53,357 bases of DNA, taken from the NCBI GenBank assembly GCA_934148875.1, contig CAKPDJ010000005.1, positions 1 through 53,357 of the forward strand, read 5' to 3'. The notes beneath the pieces were generated by a model. It was not told the DNA's origin, ran no database searches, and worked only from the letters and a program-made list of their open reading frames with translations. Every line of letters begins with the position of its first letter. Within the stretch, counting starts at the first letter, position 1. Source of the stretch: an uncultured Bacilli bacterium. GTDB taxonomy: Bacteria > Bacillota_I > Bacilli_A > RF39 > UBA660. This document shows, piece after piece, positions 50,486 to 53,357 of this stretch. A program made the translations under genes and the position numbers.

Positions 50486-50519
50486 ATGCTACTATAGCAT
50501 ACTGAAACTTAATAGTCAA
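50486..50519 (-). promoter_or_regulatory. Promoter and candidate operator of the toxin-antitoxin pair
   Basis: On the minus strand TTGACT (50519-50514) and TATAGT (50496-50491) are separated by 17 bp, a strong vegetative promoter. ATGCTA and TAGCAT (50486-50500, CTA between) form a perfect inverted repeat over the -10, a fitting site for autorepression by the antitoxin. Confidence 0.7.
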
Positions 50520-50603
50520 TCTTACTGCACTACAATATATATTATTTAGAAAAGTCAGTAATTTACTTACAAAAACGAAATCTTTTTAAAAATCTAATAA
50601 TAA

Positions 50604-53018
50604 TCATGGTGCTAAAACAATACGAAATCCAACACCTAAATCAGCACCTCCAGCATAGTAGCCAAAAGCAAATGCACCCGTATTGGTACCGTGAGCCCAA
50701 TGGCATCCACGAAAGAACCATGGATTAGACGAATAAGCAAAAAAAGCATGATCTTTATACCAACTAGATTTATATCGAATATTATCGTCCAAACCTTTTT
50801 CACTTCCAAATGGACCAATTTCTCCAGTTGCATCACCTAAAATACGATTATCATAATTAATATCTAATGTTGATGTATATTTATCATAGTACTTATTCCA
50901 AATATTATTAGTAAAGAAATTAGAATATACTGAAGTTATTTCACTAGCCCCACCTACAGTTGAAGCACCCGTTGTATACCCTACTACATATTCCCATGCT
51001 CCACCTGACATATCATATATTCCTGTTTTATTTCCTGTAGTTGATGCTACTATACTTCCATTATTTAAATAGTTAACTGTATATGCTCCATCTACTCCTA
51101 CAGCAGTTTCTTCAACCCTACTTCCTTCAATACTAGTTCCAGAATTATAACCTAAAGTTGGCTCAACTGTCGCTGCATATCCAGTAATATAGGATGAGTT
51201 ATTATTGATTCTTAAACTAACCATACTACCATATTTAGAATGATGTAAATAAGAAACAGCTCCCCATTCAGTATTTTTCATCATATGACTTTCAGCATTT
51301 CTTAAATAATCATAACTTGCTTTAAACATGTTTCCTACTGTAGAACCTCTCCAACTATACACATTGGGTTTAATAATAATTTTACTTGAATCATTACTAT
51401 TTACTTGAGCTAATGCTGTTGATGTTGCTCCATCATATCCTGTTTCAAATTTTCCTACCCATAATCCTGTTGTATCAAATGCTAAGAACGCTGGATGCGT
51501 CATATAATTGCCTACTTTACAGTTACCACTACTTCCTGCTATACCCTGATTATTAGAAAAGGGTGTAGCGCATTCTCCAGATACACTATCACTAGTATTA
51601 CTCGTTCCAAATTTAATCTTAACTTCTTGTTCTTTAGAAGACAACGAAGTCAAACTACTATAATTACCCAAATCCCATATTTGATAACTATACTTTGGTA
51701 TCCATACAAAATATGATTCGATATTATCTTCTGGTATTATTTCTCCATTTTGATATTTAATAGTCTTGTCTTTTAAAATAACACTATTAGCCCAGTTTTT
51801 GTTTTCATAACTATACCAGTCAGAAGCACTTGACGCCTTAACTGCTACACCACTATCAGATATTACAACTGGAACTAAATTATCAGCTAATACTGGATCA
51901 GTACCATTTAATATACCTTCCTTATATTTAGAATTAACTGTCACAGTTCTAACTACACTATTAACATTACCATTACTATCAACTACTATATATCTAATAG
52001 TATAGGTTCCAACAGCCTTAGTATTAACCTCACCAACAATAACTAATCTGTTATTATCAGCAATTGTAGCACCATTTTCCTTATAGTAATCTCCCTCACC
52101 CAATGATATACTGCTATCACCAACAAGACTAATACTAGGAATTATAGAACTATTATTAACCGTTACAACCCTAGTAACTTTACAAGTATTATTAGCACTA
52201 TCGGTAACACTATAATTAACATAATAAATACCCGTTTTACTAGTATCAACAGAAGATACAACATTCAAATTAGATCCATCATAATATTCATAACTAATAG
52301 TAGCCTGATCAGTAGTAAATATATCTTTATCATCTTCTATTTTTTCTACACCAAGCTCATTATAAGTATCACCAACAGTTAAATGAATATCTTGATTACC
52401 ACTACTATCTTTATTCAAATATATAATTGGAATAGTATCAACAACATAACCATCATCTACATTTTGAATACTATCAACTACTATTCTAGCTTTAAACTCC
52501 TTATTTTGAATATCATTACCAGCATTCAAATCAATCCATAATTTAATACCAATAGTATTACTACTAGAATGAGTTAATACATTATTTTTAATAAATACTA
52601 AACTACCTCCTAAATCACTAAGTAACATAGGTGTAGAATATCCATTACCATCAACTTGATAACTTATTTTAACATATCTTAAATCAATCATATTAGTAAC
52701 AGCAGAATCAGTTTCTAATCTTACTCGATATCTAGCATCAATATTACCATTATTAGTTACTGTAAACTCATGTGCTGTTGTAGCAAGACCCTCAGTATCA
52801 CTCATAGGATAAGCTGTTAAATTATTAATAACATCAGTCTTTTTAGCATAATTAACTGCTAAAGTACCAGTATAAATAACCATTTCTTTACCCTTTACAG
52901 TTGTAACAAAATAAGCATAAGAACTACCAGCAATTATTAAAAAAATTAAAACAAAGCCAACAAAAAGAAATAAAATCATCAACTTTGAACTACCATGTTT
53001 TTTAATCCATTTCTTCAT
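50604..53018 (-). CDS. Anchored surface protein with Ig-like repeats and lectin-like C-terminus
   Basis: An 804-residue paralogue of the 44350 protein. Signal/anchor residues ~15-33 end in GSSYAYFVTT, then a TasA-like stretch (IYTGTLAVNY). Two Ig-like repeats follow (IPIIYLNKDSSGNQDIHLTV and ISLVGDSSISLGEGDYYKEN, each closing with TRVVTVNN/VRTVTVNS), DUF5011-like. The mid domain has WYSYENKNWANSVILK and YFVWIPKYSYQIWD. The C-terminal lectin-like part has GGAWEYVVGY and ends WFFRGCHWAHGTNTGAFAFG, then GVGFRIVLAP. The last 102 nt are A-poor. No hydrolase motif is seen. Confidence 0.78.
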   Translation of the reverse strand: MKKWIKKHGSSKLMILFLFVGFVLIFLIIAGSSYAYFVTTVKGKEMVIYTGTLAVNYAKKTDVINNLTAYPMSDTEGLATTAHEFTVTNNGNIDARYRVRLETDSAVTNMIDLRYVKISYQVDGNGYSTPMLLSDLGGSLVFIKNNVLTHSSSNTIGIKLWIDLNAGNDIQNKEFKARIVVDSIQNVDDGYVVDTIPIIYLNKDSSGNQDIHLTVGDTYNELGVEKIEDDKDIFTTDQATISYEYYDGSNLNVVSSVDTSKTGIYYVNYSVTDSANNTCKVTRVVTVNNSSIIPSISLVGDSSISLGEGDYYKENGATIADNNRLVIVGEVNTKAVGTYTIRYIVVDSNGNVNSVVRTVTVNSKYKEGILNGTDPVLADNLVPVVISDSGVAVKASSASDWYSYENKNWANSVILKDKTIKYQNGEIIPEDNIESYFVWIPKYSYQIWDLGNYSSLTSLSSKEQEVKIKFGTSNTSDSVSGECATPFSNNQGIAGSSGNCKVGNYMTHPAFLAFDTTGLWVGKFETGYDGATSTALAQVNSNDSSKIIIKPNVYSWRGSTVGNMFKASYDYLRNAESHMMKNTEWGAVSYLHHSKYGSMVSLRINNNSSYITGYAATVEPTLGYNSGTSIEGSRVEETAVGVDGAYTVNYLNNGSIVASTTGNKTGIYDMSGGAWEYVVGYTTGASTVGGASEITSVYSNFFTNNIWNKYYDKYTSTLDINYDNRILGDATGEIGPFGSEKGLDDNIRYKSSWYKDHAFFAYSSNPWFFRGCHWAHGTNTGAFAFGYYAGGADLGVGFRIVLAP

Positions 53019-53066
53019 TGTCTATCTTCCCCTATCATACTAACAATAGTATAACATTTTTTTCAA

Positions 53067-53096
53067 ACAAAAAGAAGAAAAATTTCTTTTTCTTCT
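53067..53096 (-). terminator. Terminator of the small YjcZ-like gene(s)
   Basis: AGAAGAAAAA (53073-53082) pairs with TTTTTCTTCT (53087-53096), then TTTTTG on the minus strand, 4 nt after the stop at 53100. Confidence 0.75.
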
Positions 53097-53099
53097 AAA

Positions 53100-53225
53100 T
53101 TAGCAACCTAACCAGCTACCAAGTATTATAGCAAGTAGAATATAAAGAACTATAATAATAACAAATCCTGTTCCACTTCCAGATGATTGGCAGCAAGTAG
53201 TTGTTTGTTCATGATTACAAGACAT
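53100..53225 (-). CDS. YjcZ-like small spore protein (41 residues)
   Basis: A 41-residue protein with a Cys/Ser/Thr-rich start (MSCNHEQTTTCCQSSGSGTG) and a hydrophobic helix (FVIIIVLYILLAIILG) ending SWLGC. The FVIIIVLYILL pattern is that of YjcZ/SscA small sporulation proteins, which sit in the spore coat or membrane. GAAGGAGGTGT precedes the ATG. It lies 20 nt after a second such gene, so both are cotranscribed. Confidence 0.75.
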   Translation of the reverse strand: MSCNHEQTTTCCQSSGSGTGFVIIIVLYILLAIILGSWLGC

Positions 53226-53245
53226 CTTAGACACCTCCTTCTAAA

Positions 53246-53326
53246 TTAGATCCATGCACCAAGAATAATTACTAATAAAATAAATAATACTAATACGATA
53301 GCGGAACTTGATACGTAATTACCCAT
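53246..53326 (-). CDS. YjcZ-like small hydrophobic spore protein (26 residues)
   Basis: A 26-residue peptide, MGNYVSSSAIVLVLFILLVI then ILGAWI, with a short polar start and one membrane helix. AAAAGGAGG precedes the ATG at 53326. It has the same hydrophobic pattern as the 53100 protein (LYILLAIILGSWL/LFILLVIILGAWI). Genes this small are often missed, but site and homology support it. Its upstream region is cut by the window edge. Confidence 0.7.
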   Translation of the reverse strand: MGNYVSSSAIVLVLFILLVIILGAWI

Positions 53327-53357
53327 AATTAAATTCCTCCTTTTTTTGATTACTCAT

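Overview
This AT-rich window looks like a piece of an uncultured, spore-forming, low-GC member of the Bacillota (Firmicutes). I cannot fix the genus. The grounds are a spoVAC-spoVAD-spoVAE operon, a spoIIAA-sigF pair, BclA-like collagen proteins, a SUF iron-sulfur operon ordered sufC-D-S-U-x-B, strong Shine-Dalgarno sites (often AGGTGAT with the start 4-7 nt later), and Trp read from TGG, so the code is not the Mycoplasma code. Most genes are on the minus strand, and many units end in clear hairpin/T-run terminators.

Layout. 1-5000: tRNA-Leu(CAA), a small collagen-like spore-surface protein, a small membrane protein, scpA-scpB (chromosome condensation), an RNHCP-domain protein and the SpoVA channel genes for dipicolinic acid transport. 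5028-8516: a large leucine-rich-repeat protein with an unrecognised Cys/His-rich C-terminal part. 8576-13085: an ABC-transporter locus (ATPase and three membrane proteins) around a frameshifted secreted protein, preceded by an anchored extracytoplasmic protein; a 3' scrap of a paralogue of that protein lies at the far end. 13137-14219: sigF and a divergent spoIIAA with a Spo0A-box match upstream and no spoIIAB between them. 14266-16665: a P-type cation ATPase.

16758-23162: a run of small housekeeping/redox genes (histidine phosphatase, prolyl-tRNA editing-like protein, three Nudix hydrolases, two flavodoxins, DUF362, cupin, CMD protein, MerR regulator) with a partial cupin duplication. 23485-29248: a spore- or cell-surface cluster of two prealbumin-like proteins, two modular collagen-like fibre proteins, a beta-helix protein and one unknown. 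29484-32938: two peptidoglycan carboxypeptidases, a DUF1016 nuclease and a 40-residue membrane peptide. 32949-35108: pyrimidine-nucleoside phosphorylase, an XRE regulator and a tail-less SsbB-like SSB. 35272-40220: the SUF operon with one unknown extra gene. 40374-44315: an anchored unknown, GNAT, HIT, a lipoprotein and a RhuM-Fic/Doc gene with a decayed 5' end.

44350-53326: two large anchored proteins whose last ~100 nt look like diversity-generating-retroelement variable regions (C-type-lectin-like, strongly adenine-depleted). Between them lie trmL, a thioredoxin-like protein, a U32 peptidase and a MazF/PemK-type toxin-antitoxin pair with a palindrome on its -10. The window ends with two tiny YjcZ-like hydrophobic spore proteins.

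The most promising points for follow-up are the two lectin-like variable ends, the SpoIIAA variant without spoIIAB, the frameshifted secreted protein/ABC locus, the extra SUF gene, and a promoter-proximal motif shared at equal distance by the DUF1016 nuclease and the SsbB-like gene.
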